Source: Histoplasma ohiense
Lineage: Eukaryota > Ascomycota > Eurotiomycetes > Onygenales > Ajellomycetaceae
Length of the DNA: 64,000 nucleotides
Assembly (NCBI GenBank): GCA_017607445.1
Contig: JAEVHH010000005.1
Span: forward strand, 1,369,001 to 1,433,000
Direction of reading: 5' to 3'
Within the stretch, counting starts at the first letter, position 1; each line of letters begins with the position of its first letter. This document shows, piece by piece, positions 35,923-48,932 of the stretch. The position numbers and the translations under genes were made by a program. The notes below the pieces were generated by a model. It was not told the origin of the DNA and did not search any database. It saw only the letters and a list, made by a program, of their open reading frames with translations.

Positions 35923-38808
35923 ATGTCAACCTTCGATGGTATCGTAGAAGGTGAGCAGTCTTCAATTGGGGAATCTTAGCTACATGGACATACCTACCAT
36001 ATGATTCGGTTCGAAATTTGTTAACCAATATCACAGAGTTTCCTCAAATTCGAAGTAAAGAGCCCCACACCGGTGCCTTTTCTAATAAATTAGATGAGGA
36101 TATATTGACCTGCGACCCTTGTTTGAGCAGTTGATTATTTTCGAAACAACCCCAATCGACCAGCTCCCCTGGCATGTTTCCTTAGCCATGTTCATAGCGA
36201 CCATCTTCAAGGCCTGGAATCGTTGAGAGCACCTTTCATATACTGCTCTGCTGCTACGCGAGAGGTAGAGTAACCTGCATCCTTCCCTGCTGACTGAGCA
36301 TTTGTCATTAACTCTGAACCCAGATCCTTCTCCGCCTTGAGAAGTATCCCCATCGCATAAACTTTAGCAAGGGGATATTGGAGTCAAGGAAGCAGCACTA
36401 CAAACACCTATCTAAACTGTTGGTATGCATGGCTCCTCACACTTGACCCTTGATGCGCATACGACTCCGCTTAACATAGGATTCAACTAGCGTCCCATTC
36501 CGCTGCAGGTTCCAACAGAGATCGAGTTGAGCCCTAGAAACAATATTCGTGTCACCCTCTTCGATGCTAACCATTGTCCCGGTGCTGTTATGTTCCTCAT
36601 AGAGGGGAATGGAAAAGCAATTCTGTATACCGGCGACATTCGGGGTAAATGTTCCATTTTCCATTTCGGTTCTGTGTTTCCTAAGGGTGGATGTTATATC
36701 CGATCGCTTGCTATGTTTTCATGCTTATTGAGCATAGCCGCGATCTATCATTTCCATCTAGTTCTCGTTGAAGCTGGCAAGGCTGACTTTTCTCTCACAG
36801 CGGAATCTTGGTGGGTTGATAATCTCATCAGAAACCCAGTCCTCATTCCATATACCCTTGGAAGCAAGCTGCTTGATAAGATATATCTTGACACAACATT
36901 CGCTACGAAATCTGATGTGTACCAAACTTTTACCTCAAAAGCGGAAGGAATCAGAGAACTTTTAGAGAAAGTACAAAGATATCCAGACAATACTCTGTTC
37001 TATCTACGCGTATGGACATTTGGCTACGAAGATGTCTGGCTAGCGTTGTCAGCTGCCCTTAATACCCGGGTAATATGCATTATTTTCCATTTATTCTGGC
37101 ATGGAGAGTAGAAACTGACGAACGGGACTAGATCCACGTTGACCGATATCAAATGGGGGTGTATCAATCCCTAGCGACGCGTGTTGCGAGCGGTTTTGGC
37201 ATTGATGAAGCGCCATTCCTTTGTGGATTCAGGCTTGGTAATTCGCAAATTCCTGGTTGTTTAACCCTCGATCACGGAACTAGAATCCATAGTTGCGAGC
37301 CTGGTATGATCTGCTCCACCATTTCTAAACGCCCCTTCGTATACATTACACCCGTTGTATCACGTTTGAATGACGGTTCCGAGGTTCCTGAATTGGGAGC
37401 TGGAGGCGGAAAGGGTGACCTTTACCAAAGCCATGAGTTGGAGCTACAAGATGATTTTACCTTCCAGCAACTTTTGAACGTATGTTCTGAGCGTATTCAG
37501 AACGAGGAAGTCCGTACGTCGATAATAGCGGCTTTGTCAGAAGCGCATAAGTCGAAATCAAAATCGTTGTCACTCGACGCTTACGGGATAAAGGAGGATC
37601 AAGAGATCTCAGTCCAACAACTCGTGAGTATTCTAAGTCGAGGGACAACAGCAGGGAACCTATCAGACCCCAATACCGTCGAAATACCCCTATATGCAGA
37701 GGGAGAACTTGGTCATAATCTCCCAAACACAATAGTAAGAGTGCAATTGACCCTGTTTAACCACTCTCGTATTTCAACGCTTAATGCGTTGTTGTCTTGT
37801 GGATTCCTCGAAGTAACATATGAATAGTGTTTTCCCTATTCCCGTCACTCTTCCTATGCCGAACTCTGCAATTTAATCAGAGCCTTCAAACCACAGGACA
37901 TCTTCCCCTGTACAATAGACCCTGTGACGTGGAACGAAGAGGTATCCATAAGCACTCTATTTGGCCATCTATGCTCTGGTTCAAATTTTGCCCATGATGA
38001 GTTCATGAGAACGATAAGTGCCCAGCGATATAAATGCCGGCCACTGAAACGGAGACGGTTGGGAAGTGATTCTTCATCGACAAAAAATTCAACACAGCAG
38101 ACAGATTTATCTATCTCTTTCATCCAAAATAACGAGCTGCCTTCAGTTATCCCATCAATCAGCAGCCGGGAACATGATTCAGACTCGGGTCGCGGACCTG
38201 GATTGCAGCTTCAACAAGCTGGTAATTGTCCTGGAGCGACCTCCCTGCCCTCTCAGCAGATGTCGAAAAATATAAACCTAGAATCATATAATATGGACTC
38301 ACAATCGTCATCCCTGAACTCCCAAATAGTCGCCATAAAACACATTCTGAAAGAAAAACACCGAAATCACGAACTGGAATTCCACCTCCCGGCTTCATTT
38401 CCAGACTTCAATAACGAAAATGCTGCCAATGGCGATCCTCCCCCGCGAATCTCACAAGCCCATCCGCAGCGTCAAAATATCAGCATATCCATTTCCCTCC
38501 CAGTTCCACAGCAACAGACCACCCAAGACGATAATCGCCACCAACCACCCACCGGCACCAACATCCTTAATGACGACAATGGTAGTCCCGTCGACAATCC
38601 CCTCGACGATGAGAGCACCTGCTCGCTGTCTCCGTCCGCTTTTGGCTCCGAACAATCCATGACAGACTCAGATATGACGAGCGCGAGAAGGAAGCGCCGT
38701 ATGGCCGCATACCATGCAGCTCGTAAGGGCACGTACGAGGCATGGTCTACTCTCTACTCACCTGTCAGCGCAGGCAATAACCACACCGAGGAGGAGGTTG
38801 AGCTGTAA
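35923..38808 (+). CDS. SNM1/Artemis-family DNA repair nuclease (metallo-beta-lactamase, beta-CASP)
   Basis: Eight exons keep frame to 761 residues: 35923-35950, 36037-36054, 36131-36264, 36324-36422, 36491-36644, 36801-37069, 37132-37734 and 37828-38808. The HxHxDH metal site reads HVHSDH (about residue 40). DANHCPGAVMFLIEG and YTGDIR follow, giving further metal ligands. YLDTTFA and FGYEDVW belong to the beta-CASP part, and FPYSRHSSYAEL marks its end. The long C-terminal tail is Ser/Gln-rich and probably disordered. The WWVDNLIRNPVLIPY region is typical of fungal Artemis/SNM1-like proteins. Expected work is 5'-end or hairpin processing of DNA in crosslink or double-strand break repair, in the nucleus. 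Exon 2 is 18 nt. Whether it is the Pso2 or Artemis orthologue is open. Confidence 0.9.
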
Positions 38809-38913
38809 ACGCTCGCGGCGCGGATAGAGAATGGGTGTTGTGTTATGTATGTAATGTACTATACATGTACATGTACATACATGTATATTTATGATCTCCC
38901 AGCTGTTTTTTAA

Positions 38914-39008
<95 letters not shown>

Positions 39009-39657
39009 TAATAATGATAATAATGAGGGCGTTAAAGGAGGTGAGGGGAAGTAAGCAAAATTTTCCCTCTCAAGGAACTACAAGGGCGGGGTTTTTCATT
39101 TCTGGATTCTCATGCATGTTCATTTTATTATTTATCTCTTGCAAACTGTACGTGGGATGGGAAGGTCGTACATGTACGGAGTATGTACATTTGGTTCCCA
39201 GTTTCAGGATTGACTCCCCTATTTTTACCTTTCTCCCGCTTTTCTGCTTTTCTGCTTTCTAGTACGAAGAGCATATCTTCACGAGACCAGCCATTTTCTC
39301 CTTTTGCTTGATACCTATCGTGGTTGGAGTGGAGTAGATATGATAAAACATCACGTCACTTGATATTAGACTTCTTCAAACGAAAAGGAAGTTTATTTAT
39401 TCAGCCTCGAAAACTGGCTCTAGTGGATGTTCTCGAAAGTGACACAAGTATAATTATAATAATATATGTAAAGCTCCCTCGGCTTTAACTACCATCTAAC
39501 CAGGGCAAAATACGTTATGTGCTGCACGGTCCTGTCCTGTACATCACTTTCCCACGTAGCGCTCAAAGAATTCCCACTATCAATTGCCAATAAATATAAC
39601 CAATTGCAATGGCTGAAAAGAGGGCTGGTAGAGTAGAGAAGCTGAGAAAAAACTTAA
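38809..39657. other. 3' intergenic region with AAT microsatellite
   Basis: Convergent 3' ends of the nuclease and urease genes. A palindromic run of ATGTACATGTACAT type lies at 38860-38885. No gene is seen. Confidence 0.6.
38914..39008. repeat. (AAT)n microsatellite
   Basis: About 30 uninterrupted AAT units, ending in a few AATGAT variants. The Ile-rich frame across it is an artefact. Confidence 0.97.
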
Positions 39658-42600
39658 TTAAAAAATAAAATGTTCCTGCGTTAAGGGCAGTTGCGCAGCT
39701 GGCTCCGCCCGACAAATTTTACCATCTGCTTCGACAACCTATTTCCGAAAAAAATGGGGCGGGGAAAAAGGAAGGTTTTATGTTAGCAAGAGTTTCCACG
39801 TTCTCAACACGACAACAGGACTGGGGACCACAGGATAAACACTGGCTGGCCAAGCCTGGGTAATGTAGGGCATGAAGGGGAAGAATAAACGACTTACATA
39901 ACTTTCTGGATCAACTCTCATCTTGGGCATCACATCGTTAAATTTCATATCCTTCTTGCTAATATTTCGACAATTCTTCACTACTTCGACGCGCCTTTTG
40001 AGCCCGTACGAATCAATGATGCCCAGGCTTTTCGATGCTTGGGAGACAAACATTATGGATGTTCTGGGAAGGTGGGCCTGTGAATTTACTATTCTTAGTG
40101 ATCGAACTACAAACGAGAGACGAGGGAGAGTGAGAGCGAAAAGGCAGACGATAGACGATGGGAGAGCAAACTCACCGCATACATCGCCCTCATCAGCATG
40201 GGTTCGATAGTTGAGATCGAACCGTTCGCGTCGCCCTATTCAAATACACCAATTTTAGTTACAAACTCATCCAGAGTCATACTCCATTTCCTTCTGGAGG
40301 AGTGACATATCCGGTTTACATACCATCATCGCCATAGCAATCATACCAGATTTCAACACCATATTTGGTTTCGTTCCAAAGTCCGAAAACTTCCACATGA
40401 CAAGATCTGCAACCTTCCCCACCTCAACACTGCCAATAAGGTGGGACATTCCCTGCGTGATTGCCGGGTTAATCGTATACTTACTGATATACCTTTTCAC
40501 CCTAAAATTATCCGCGCCCGTTCCTCTATCTTCCTCTAAGGGGCCACGCTGAAGCTTGTTCTTATGCGCCGTGTTCCACGTGCGAAGAATCACTTCACCG
40601 CAGCGACCCATAGCCTGGGAATCTGAAGAAATCATGCTGATGGCACCCAGGTCGTGCAGCACGTCTTCTGCAGCAATTGTTTCAGCACGAATACGGCTCT
40701 CGGCGAATGCGATGTCTTCACGGATGTTTTTGGAAAGATGATGGCATACCATGACCATATCCAGGTGCTCGTCTAGAGTATTTAAAGTGAATGGGCGTGT
40801 GGGGTTCGTGCTACTTGGTAGGACATTAGGGAATTGGACGGCTGAGATGATATCCGGCGCATGGCCTCCACCCGCGCCTTCGGTATGGTAGGTGTGGATG
40901 GCGCGACCCTTGAATGCCTGGATCGATTGTTCGACAAAACCAGATTCGTTAAGCGTATCGGTGTGGATGAGACACTGCACGTCATACTCATCGCAAACCG
41001 AGAGGCATGTATCGATTGCCGCTGGGGTACAGCCCCAGTCTTCATGTAGTTTTAGACCTGCAGCTCCAGCACGAATCTGCTCTCTCAGACTTTGGGGCTG
41101 GCAATCATTCCCTTTACCCGTGATCCCAAAATTCATTGGTAAGCCGTCGCAGGCCTGGATAATATTCTTCATATGGTTCGGCCCCGGCGTACACGTCGTC
41201 GCGTTTGTTCCAGTACTGGGACCTGTACCACCACCCAGCATCGTGGTGACACCTGACGCCAGAGCCTCCTGTACCTGATCCGGGGTGATAAAATGAATGT
41301 GAGTATCCACGCCACCAGCGGTGACTATGTTTCGTTCCCCAGAAATTACATCAGTACCAGATCCAACAAACATATTCGGATAGACCCCATCCATAACATC
41401 AGGATTCCCCGCTTTTCCGATACCCACAATATTTCCATCCTTGATGCCGATATCAGCTACATAAATCCCAGTCCAATCCACAATAAGTGCATTCGTAATA
41501 ACGGTGTCCAGTACGTCGTCTGAGCATCTTCCGGACGCTTGGCCCATGCCTTCTCTCAAGGTCTTGCCCCCGCCAAACGTACACTCATCCCCAAACGAAG
41601 TTAAGTCCTTTTCTACCTTTATCCATAGATCCGTTGAGCCTAGTCTAATAAGGTCGCCGGTGGTGGCGCCAAACATGCGCATGTACGATTCCCTATCCAT
41701 CGAATGCGGGTCGATATGGGTAATATCACTTGCTGGCTCAGGTGTATGCGCGAACCCGGCTTTTTGAAGTCGCTCAAGAATTTCATCTGCCCTGCTGAGG
41801 TCGACTTTGCCACTGGCCAGGAAATTACCCCCGTGAATCACCTTGTTTCCACCTATCTCAACGAGAGTCACCGTTTTGGAATCTCCCGGTTCGAACCGGA
41901 TAGCAGTTCCCGCGGGGATATCCAGGCGGTAGCCATACGATCTGAGTCTATCAAAATCCAGATGCGGATTGACCTCGATGAAGTGGTAATGGGAGCCAAC
42001 CTAAGAAAACCCCCAGCCAGGAAACGCAGGTCAGCATGCGTCTAAAAGCAGCGTGATAAGGGAAAGCTTGACGGGGCGTAGAAGCCAACGAACCTGAATG
42101 GGCCTATCCCCCTTACTGGTTACTTTAAGAGAGATTCTTTTACGTCCCTCACTTAGCATAATTCTGGACTGCTTGACAGGAATAACCGCCCCCGGCATTT
42201 TCAAAGGGTGGTAATCTTCCGGGTCAGGATCAGGGAAAATATCCTTCGAAGGCACGGGCAGGAAACTGCCATACAAGGCCTTCTCCAAATCGCCGTCCTC
42301 GGTGCTGATAGGTTCGTGGATGGTTACTAGATACGTGCCGGAAGGGAAAGTGCCCTCCACAAAGACCTCATGAACGGTGGAGGTCACTGATGGCAGGACA
42401 TGACGTCGCCCCAGCATCATCTTGCCGATGGCCATCAGGTCGGCCACAGTATGGTGGCCATCACGTATCAGCTGTAGCATGCATGTCAGAGATAAGTTCC
42501 GTATGAAATTGAATGTAAATTTGTCATCAAGTAAATAGTATCGAATGACTAAAACGTACCTCCTGTATGTTTGATGCGATTAATGCCTAGAAACCCCTCT

Positions 42601-43000
42601 CCCAAGCCAATTAGTCGAATCAGTAACAAAGCCAAAACAGTATATTCAAAAGGGATTTGTTTTACGCATGGTTATAAAGAACAAATCTTTACGAACCGTC
42701 GCTTCCGCATGATTCAACCGAACTCCACGAGCCAGACGCCGCTGAGCCAGAAAGCCAAGCTGGGAGGTGACGAGCTTGTCAAGCTATAAGGGAGGAGTGG
42801 TCAGTCAGTGTATATTCAACTTCGATGCCCGCAAGAAAATTCAAAGCGGAAAAAAAGGAGCCAATGAAACAGACTGCGCATCACAATCAGATGTAGGTTT
42901 CGTAATAATAATAAATTAAAATAGTGAAAGACAAAGATGAAATATACATAATACAAACGTACTGGAGGAAGCTGCTCACCTCTCTCGGAACAAGCTGCAT
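39658..43000 (-). CDS. URE: Urease
   Basis: Eight reverse-strand exons give 836 residues, the usual length for fungal fused urease: 43000-42980, 42783-42697, 42586-42560, 42471-42094, 42000-40324, 40235-40176, 40077-39898 and 39738-39658. Gamma, beta and alpha parts follow in that order. The start MQLVPRE is typical. Active-site blocks are seen: GGVDTHIHF (nickel ligands), AGLKLHEDWG with the lysine that is carbamylated, HTYHTEGAGGGHAPD, the catalytic His in MVCHHL, and SSDSQAMGR (Asp ligand). It hydrolyses urea to ammonia and carbamate in the cytosol and needs accessory proteins for nickel insertion. GATA-type motifs just upstream suggest nitrogen control. Confidence 0.97.
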
Positions 43001-43084
43001 TTGGCCAGGACTCAGCAAGCTGTGGCTAACTGAATATAGAAATGAACCAAGAATAGAGAGCAAGAACAGAGAGCAAAACAGCTC

Positions 43085-43096
43085 GATATCAGATAA
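43085..43096. promoter_or_regulatory. Paired GATA motifs upstream of urease
   Basis: GATATCAGATAA contains TATC and AGATAA, i.e. GATA-factor core sites on both strands, about 90 bp upstream of the urease ATG. AreA/NIT2-type GATA factors activate nitrogen-scavenging genes in filamentous fungi. The link to urease is inference from position. Confidence 0.4.
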
Positions 43097-43198
43097 TTGT
43101 CGTCGCGGTGGGAGTTACGCAGAGCAGCAGGACAATATGTGGTTGTCTGAGGAGAGGCCAGCCAACGCAGCGCAGAAGAGCAGAAGCAATCGAAAAAG

Positions 43199-43200
<2 letters not shown>

Positions 43201-43256
<56 letters not shown>
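43201..43256. repeat. 56-bp poly(A) tract
   Basis: An uninterrupted A run about 200 bp upstream of the urease start. It may be a nucleosome-excluding promoter element or a retroposed tail. Its exact length may be affected by sequencing. Confidence 0.9.
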
Positions 43257-43260
<4 letters not shown>

Positions 43261-44240
43261 CGTTTATTTTTGTAATTCCAATTCTTCCACTTATCTTCTC
43301 CTCTTGCCAGCAATGCTGAAAACCGAGCTCCAATGTTCAAATGCAGCTGGGATTGAGCAAGCAAAGTGTGGGGGGAGTTTTGGATAATGAGTTGCCTTGC
43401 ACGGTTTAGCGTCCTACTGGGGAATACCGAGGTCATTAACCTATTTTAACTACAGCTGGACTGCACCTTTACATAGTATATATTCAAGTATCGTCTTTGC
43501 TCGGCAGCCAGTAAGCTAAAACAAACTACCTTACAGATGTATCCCTTTTGCTGCCTCGCGCTGTGGTAGGGCTTTGCTTCTACCACTAACATGTAAACGC
43601 GCGTGGAACTGAACAATCGACTGGGTCTCGCTGGAAGGCAGATTGATCGGGTACGGGACCTCGTTCCTGGTTTGTGGGGGGGGGGGGGGTTGGGGGGTGC
43701 TTTTTTCCAAACTCGTCGTTCCGAAATATCATCCTGGCTGGCCTTCTTAACACTCTTGTCTATCGTCAATCTGATTCGATGCTAGGAGCGTAACTGGGTG
43801 TAACTGGTTGTTTAGCAACGAATCCTGGAGAAGTCCCTTTGCCTCCTCTCTATCTTCTGGTCGCCATTGAAGCAGGTCCCAACAAACGCCAAGAAGGTCC
43901 TTCGAGAAACTCTAATGTTTCTAGTCTTGGATTCTGGGGTTTTCGTGGTTTCTGTATATATATCGTCCTGAAAAAAGCTCCCTACATAGGTTCTCTTCCA
44001 TATGCCATGTGTCCGTAATGCAAGTGGAAAGAGAATCTCTGTGTGGGGGAGCGGGGGAGGGGAGAAGCAAAAAAAAAAAAAAAAAAATCCGTATATCAAT
44101 CATGAACAGAAGATAGATGTAGTCAGTCAGCAGCAGCAAACGATCTCTGTGAAAGCGCTAGACTCGACTCTCTTGCATCCATCTCCTCGCATCACAGAGC
44201 CAAAACCTCAAAAATACCATTGGCAAGCCCCCCAAGGCGT

Positions 44241-44276
<36 letters not shown>

Positions 44277-44403
44277 ACAGAAAAGAAAAAGAAACCTGCA
44301 TGCGACCTTTTGAAAAACCCGGGCAAGATCTCCTCTTCAAACCAATTAGTTTCAAAAAATTCGACGGCTTGTATGTATGCACGTATGGGCTTTGGTTGTG
44401 TGT

Positions 44404-44439
<36 letters not shown>

Positions 44440-45516
44440 GCCTATGCGAACAGGTTCGCGTCCCCTTGGCGAGGGGGCCCCCTCTGAGCTCTGAGCTCTG
44501 AGCCAAAGAAAGAAACTTCCCCTCCTTAGTTGTCGATCTGGAACTGCGGGTTGGGGTCCCATGCATCATGTATCATGTGCATACTGCGTCGATACCTAGG
44601 TACCAGTACCTACCTACTACCTACCTACCCTACCCTCTTCTCCCTTTCAAAAAAAAAATAAAATAAAATAAAATAAAATATAAACACTAGCACAAAAGAA
44701 AACAAAAGGTATAAATATATATGTAAAAATAAACTACGCAAATAGAAACGACAACCCAAAATCCCACCCACTCCCCATCCTAGTGCACGCAGCCAGGGAG
44801 GAAAAGGCTATTGCACCCCACCATTCGTTTGACGCCGGGCAGATGATGAACGACGGTGGTGGTGGTGGTGGTGGTGGTGGTGGCGGCAACTTCCAAGGTT
44901 CCAGCGGCTAGGATCGATCTCCCAAAAGCAAGCTCCAAAGAACCGGGGCCCTTCCCCCGCCCCCCCCCCCGCCCAAATTACGTATATCAACTATCGTTGG
45001 AGGGAGTACGGAGTAGTTCCAAGGTTAGTTAAAAGATCATCAATATTTCCCCCTTGCACATTACAGACAACGTAACGAAGTTAACCGCGTCGGCTAGCTA
45101 AAAGCAACAATGATATCAACACATCGAAGTTTTCCCGATTGCAAAAACAGAATAGAATAAAATTAGAATAGAAATGCAGAGCAGAAATGCAGAGAACCCC
45201 ATGTCTCAAGTCCCAATTCAAAGCTCATAAACTAACAAACGATCAAACCCAATCCGTAGCAGTAAATAGCTTTTCCTACAGTACAAACCAACAGTGGCTC
45301 CGAGCAAAACATGAGAGGATAAGAAAACATACCAGAAACAGAAAAAAAAGAAAGGAGAAAACAAAAGGAAAACAAAATAATGCAAACACCCGCAGCAATT
45401 TGAAAATCAGAAGCAACCTGAGAGCTTGTTGACAAAAAGAAAACCAAAATTCGAAAAGCAAAAGACCCACCCCAGCCCGCCTTAATCAAATTGGCTTAGG
45501 TCAATCAATCAATCAA

Positions 45517-47227
45517 TCAATCCCCTGCTTCACTCTTCCGCTTCTTCTTCCCCCCTCTCCTCTCACCTTTCGGTGTCTCGTTTACGGCAGCAGCACCGCG
45601 CTTCGGTTTCGCAGTCTCTTCCTTCTCCTTCTCCTTCTTAGCAGCACCTCTCATCTTCTTCTCTGGCGACGCCTTCTTCACGCTGGCACTCCCAGCCGTG
45701 GGCGTCGCTACCTTCACATCAGAAGTAGCACCGCCAGTAGTCCTCCGTCGCTTAGTCGACCGTGGCGGTGTCGGTTCCCGTACAGGCTCTGGCGACGATT
45801 CCTCCTCGTCCTCGTCTTCTTCCTCGTCCTCATCATCAGATTCCTGCTCAGACCCTTCAGACGACACTTCTTCCTCGCCCGCTGCCGCCCGGTGGACGCC
45901 CTGCTGCAATTGCATAGCAGCAGCATTAGCGTTTGCATTGGCAGCTGCGGTTGTCGACAAGCCATCCTCAGGAACGGGCAAGCCAGCTTTATAGGCGCGC
46001 ATTTTCTCCTGGTAGACTGCTAGGTTTTCCGCGTAGAGTTTTTTCCAGATCTAAGGGGTATTGCTTATTAGTAAATTGGATATTTGGCAGAGTAATATTA
46101 AGCGGGTTGGCTGGCTTTTTAACATACCTGCTTCTCCTCATCAGGCATCTCAGCCCAACGCCTCGTCCCCTCATCAGCGACCTCCTTCGGTCGCGCGTTC
46201 TCCCCCAGCTCCTGTGCAATTGAAGCGCGGTTATGCTGCATGTAGAGGAAATACGGTGTCAAAGCACGTTTGGGCGCATTGGGATCAGGTGGGGCGCGCT
46301 TGCGCTTCTTCTTGGCCCCAGAGATGGCATCAACTCCGCCTAGAGTACGGGGACCAGCGGCAAGACCACCGCCGGGGCTAAGGCCACGGCCACCGCTGAG
46401 GAAGCCATTCTCGAGTAGACTCGAGGTGATCCCGCCCAGATCGAGAGTGGAGGGACCACGGTTCAGCACCGTGTTGGCATGGTTGATATATGCGCGCGAC
46501 AGGTCTGAGACGGCAGATTGGAGGGTGGCGAGAGAGACGATGACCTGGATGTATGTTAGAGCTAAGGCACTTCTGTTTGTTGGGTCCTCGCCGGCGGCAA
46601 TGAGGTCGCCACAAGCAACTTTGATGGGAAGGATGACGCGATTGATGGTTTCCAGCAGAGATGGTGGTGGGGTAATGGACAGAGGCGGGGCGTGGGTATA
46701 AGGGGGAGAATAAGGGGTAAAAAGGTGACGAAGGATGGTAGGGAGAGTGGCACGTGAAGAAGGCATGATGGGAGGGATCTTGGTGGCTATGGGTGCAGGG
46801 GAAGTGGTGAGGCGACGAAAGATGGGGATTGGTGGATAAGGAATGGCAAACGCAGGGACGCCAGCAAGGGCTGCGACTGCGACGCCAACGCCAGGAAGAG
46901 AGGGAGACGACCACCTGCGCAGGTACAACTAACTGGGCATGGAAGAAAGGGGTCGCTCTGTTATGGGTAAAGGGATAGGGCGGGCGGTTGGGGGGGGGGG
47001 CCAAAGGATACGCTAATCGGGTTGTTTTTGTTTTGATTTGGCTCGCGTAGGGACGCGCTGGGGCAGGGAGGAGCGCACCAAACAACGACACCAGGGGAAC
47101 AGGGCACAAGGAACAAAAACAAGGACCACAGATGTAAACTTACGCTGTCGCGAGTCCTGGTGAAATCATCAATGTTGACCGTTACAATGGCGGTGCTGTC
47201 TTTAGACTTGTCATCTTTCCGCGACAT
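45517..47227 (-). CDS. HMG-box chromatin protein
   Basis: Three reverse-strand exons, 47227-47144, 46544-46128 and 46050-45517, give 344 residues. The first 28 residues (MSRKDDKSKDSTAIV..., ending RTRDS) join in phase 0 to VIVSLATLQSAVSDLSRAY, a helical segment. A single HMG box runs at about residues 105-190, starting with PPDPNAPKRALTPYFLYMQ, and the second intron interrupts it after DEEKQ. The tail is acidic (DEDEEEDEDEEESS), then Lys-rich with several KKRK-type nuclear signals. HMG-box proteins bend DNA and assist chromatin or transcription. It resembles the larger nuclear HMG-B-type protein of Aspergillus more than the small Nhp6 type. The first intron is about 599 bp, unusually long for this genome. 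Confidence 0.87.
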
Positions 47228-48843
47228 CTTGGGCGCGTGCGGGTATGATGCGATAACAAAAAACAAAGAGACTTTGAGTTGGTTTCGCGATGCAGCCTGT
47301 GTGTGTGTGTGTGGAATGGGGTTGCTGCTGCTAGAGAATAACAGTAACGCAGGTGGGTAGGTAGAACATCCACAAGATGGCGCCGACAAGAAACGGAGAG
47401 CGTCAGGATACAGTGTTTTCCACTCTGTGGGGGGAAGAAGGCGGGAGAAGCAGGAGGGAGAGAAGAGCGAGAAGAGCGAGAAGAGCGAGAAGAGCGGGAG
47501 GAGGGAAGGGCGGATGTGCCTGGATTAATAAATACCCAAGCGGTTGGGGCCCGCATCGCTGGGGGATCGCAGCTGGGACGTCGGCGGCAGGCCCACCCGT
47601 GGACGTGGACGTTGGACGGCGAACACAGTCCTTTCCCGGTTAGGGCGTTGGCTGGCCGGAAAGGCTAAACCCCCCACGGCTGGCACCCAGCGCCGCTTTT
47701 AGGCGGGCCCTTCGGCCTGGCCGGGCGCCGGCTGTGGGCTGTGGGCTGTGGGCTGCGGGCTGCGGGCTGCGGGCTGCAGTGCGCGTGTGTGTGCGTGTGC
47801 CTATCGATACATTTGGCCCGACTCCCGAGGCGAGGCCTGGCACCGCTGTAGGCACGTACTCACAGCGCCTGATTCCTCGATTCCCTACCTACTGAAGTCA
47901 CCGGGCGTCGGTCCACTCTTGTTCCCCTCCCTTCCCCAGCAGCGCTCGATGCTATTGGCTGTCTTGGGCCCTTGGGAATTGGTCCTGCAGCCAACCTGAG
48001 AAGCCAGTTTGCTGCCCAGCACAGTCACCTAACGCCGCTTTGTGCTTGACGCCCTTGCCCAGCCTCTTGTGCGCCGTTCTCGTGAGGGTCCTTTAGCAGC
48101 GAGAGCGTCGGCTGCCAGTTCGATGATGGAAGAAACTCTGTCAACCTTCTAACTATACCTTCTAACTTACAGTCTATTATATACCCTTCCGTCTATACAG
48201 CCCATTTCAGAGCTTATCTTGGCTCATTCTCCCTCTCCTAGCAGGAATTCAAGTTATTTCAATTTCCCAATATTCACATAACGGTAAATTGACTGACTGG
48301 ATATCTATATCTTAATAAATATGGGGGGGTATTATCCTTTTAATATAATATAACCTTCCAGACATCACATTGATGATCGTGATTTCTTCCCGTTATTAGG
48401 AGCAGTATGTGTATTGTCATTCTGTTTCCTGCGAACAGCCCACATCCTCTGGCGGCTGATCAGGGTGCGTTGTAGATGCCTAGCCTCCAAATATTGCTCT
48501 GGGCGTGTGCGACAACCCCCATTCCTCCCCAACCACACCGCCTAAGCATACTCTCTCTTTCCCCCGCTCCAGGCGGACCCAGCTTTAACACGCAACAGGG
48601 GGAAAACAAAAAAAAGAGGCAAACAAGAATACGAAGAATTTTCCGCAGCTAAGCAAGCACCCCTCCCCACCACGGCACAACTTGCCCCGAAATTCCCTCG
48701 AAATTCTGCTCTCCCTACTGCAGCGTAGTATTTCTCGCACCTGCAGCCGCCTATCTCTCCAAGGGACGCTTGAGTCGACTGCCCCTCCAAGAACTTCCAA
48801 CTCACCCTTCCCGTTGTGAAATCTTCCTTCCCAAAACCACCCT

Positions 48844-48847
<4 letters not shown>

Positions 48848-48904
<57 letters not shown>

Positions 48905-48932
48905 TATAAATATATATATATATATATATATA
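48848..48932. repeat. (CA)n-(TA)n compound microsatellite
   Basis: About 27 CA units followed by CGCATATAAA and a TA run. The His/Thr and Val/Cys frames over it are artefacts. Confidence 0.95.

Larger units (their letters stand above)
43001..45516. other. Urease promoter side and long microsatellite-rich intergenic DNA
   Basis: No gene is supported. The stretch holds a 56-A tract (43201-43256), a G-run near 43676-43690, A-runs near 44070-44087 and 44241-44270, a (CT)n tract near 44406-44438, TAAAA repeats near 44650-44680 and a (GGT)n tract at 44855-44882. Apparent poly-Phe and poly-Lys frames are translations of these runs. Confidence 0.7.

Noticed and set aside
40556..42045. Several forward frames of 60-128 codons opposite urease
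   Set aside because: They mirror the reverse-strand urease exons, whose protein motifs are unambiguous; no independent domain is present.
28467..43000. A nitrogen gene cluster linking NPR2 and urease
   Set aside because: They are separated by unrelated genes and about 10 kb; shared regulation cannot be shown from sequence alone.
43089..43436. Reverse frame with long poly-Phe run
   Set aside because: It is the translation of the 56-A tract, not a protein.
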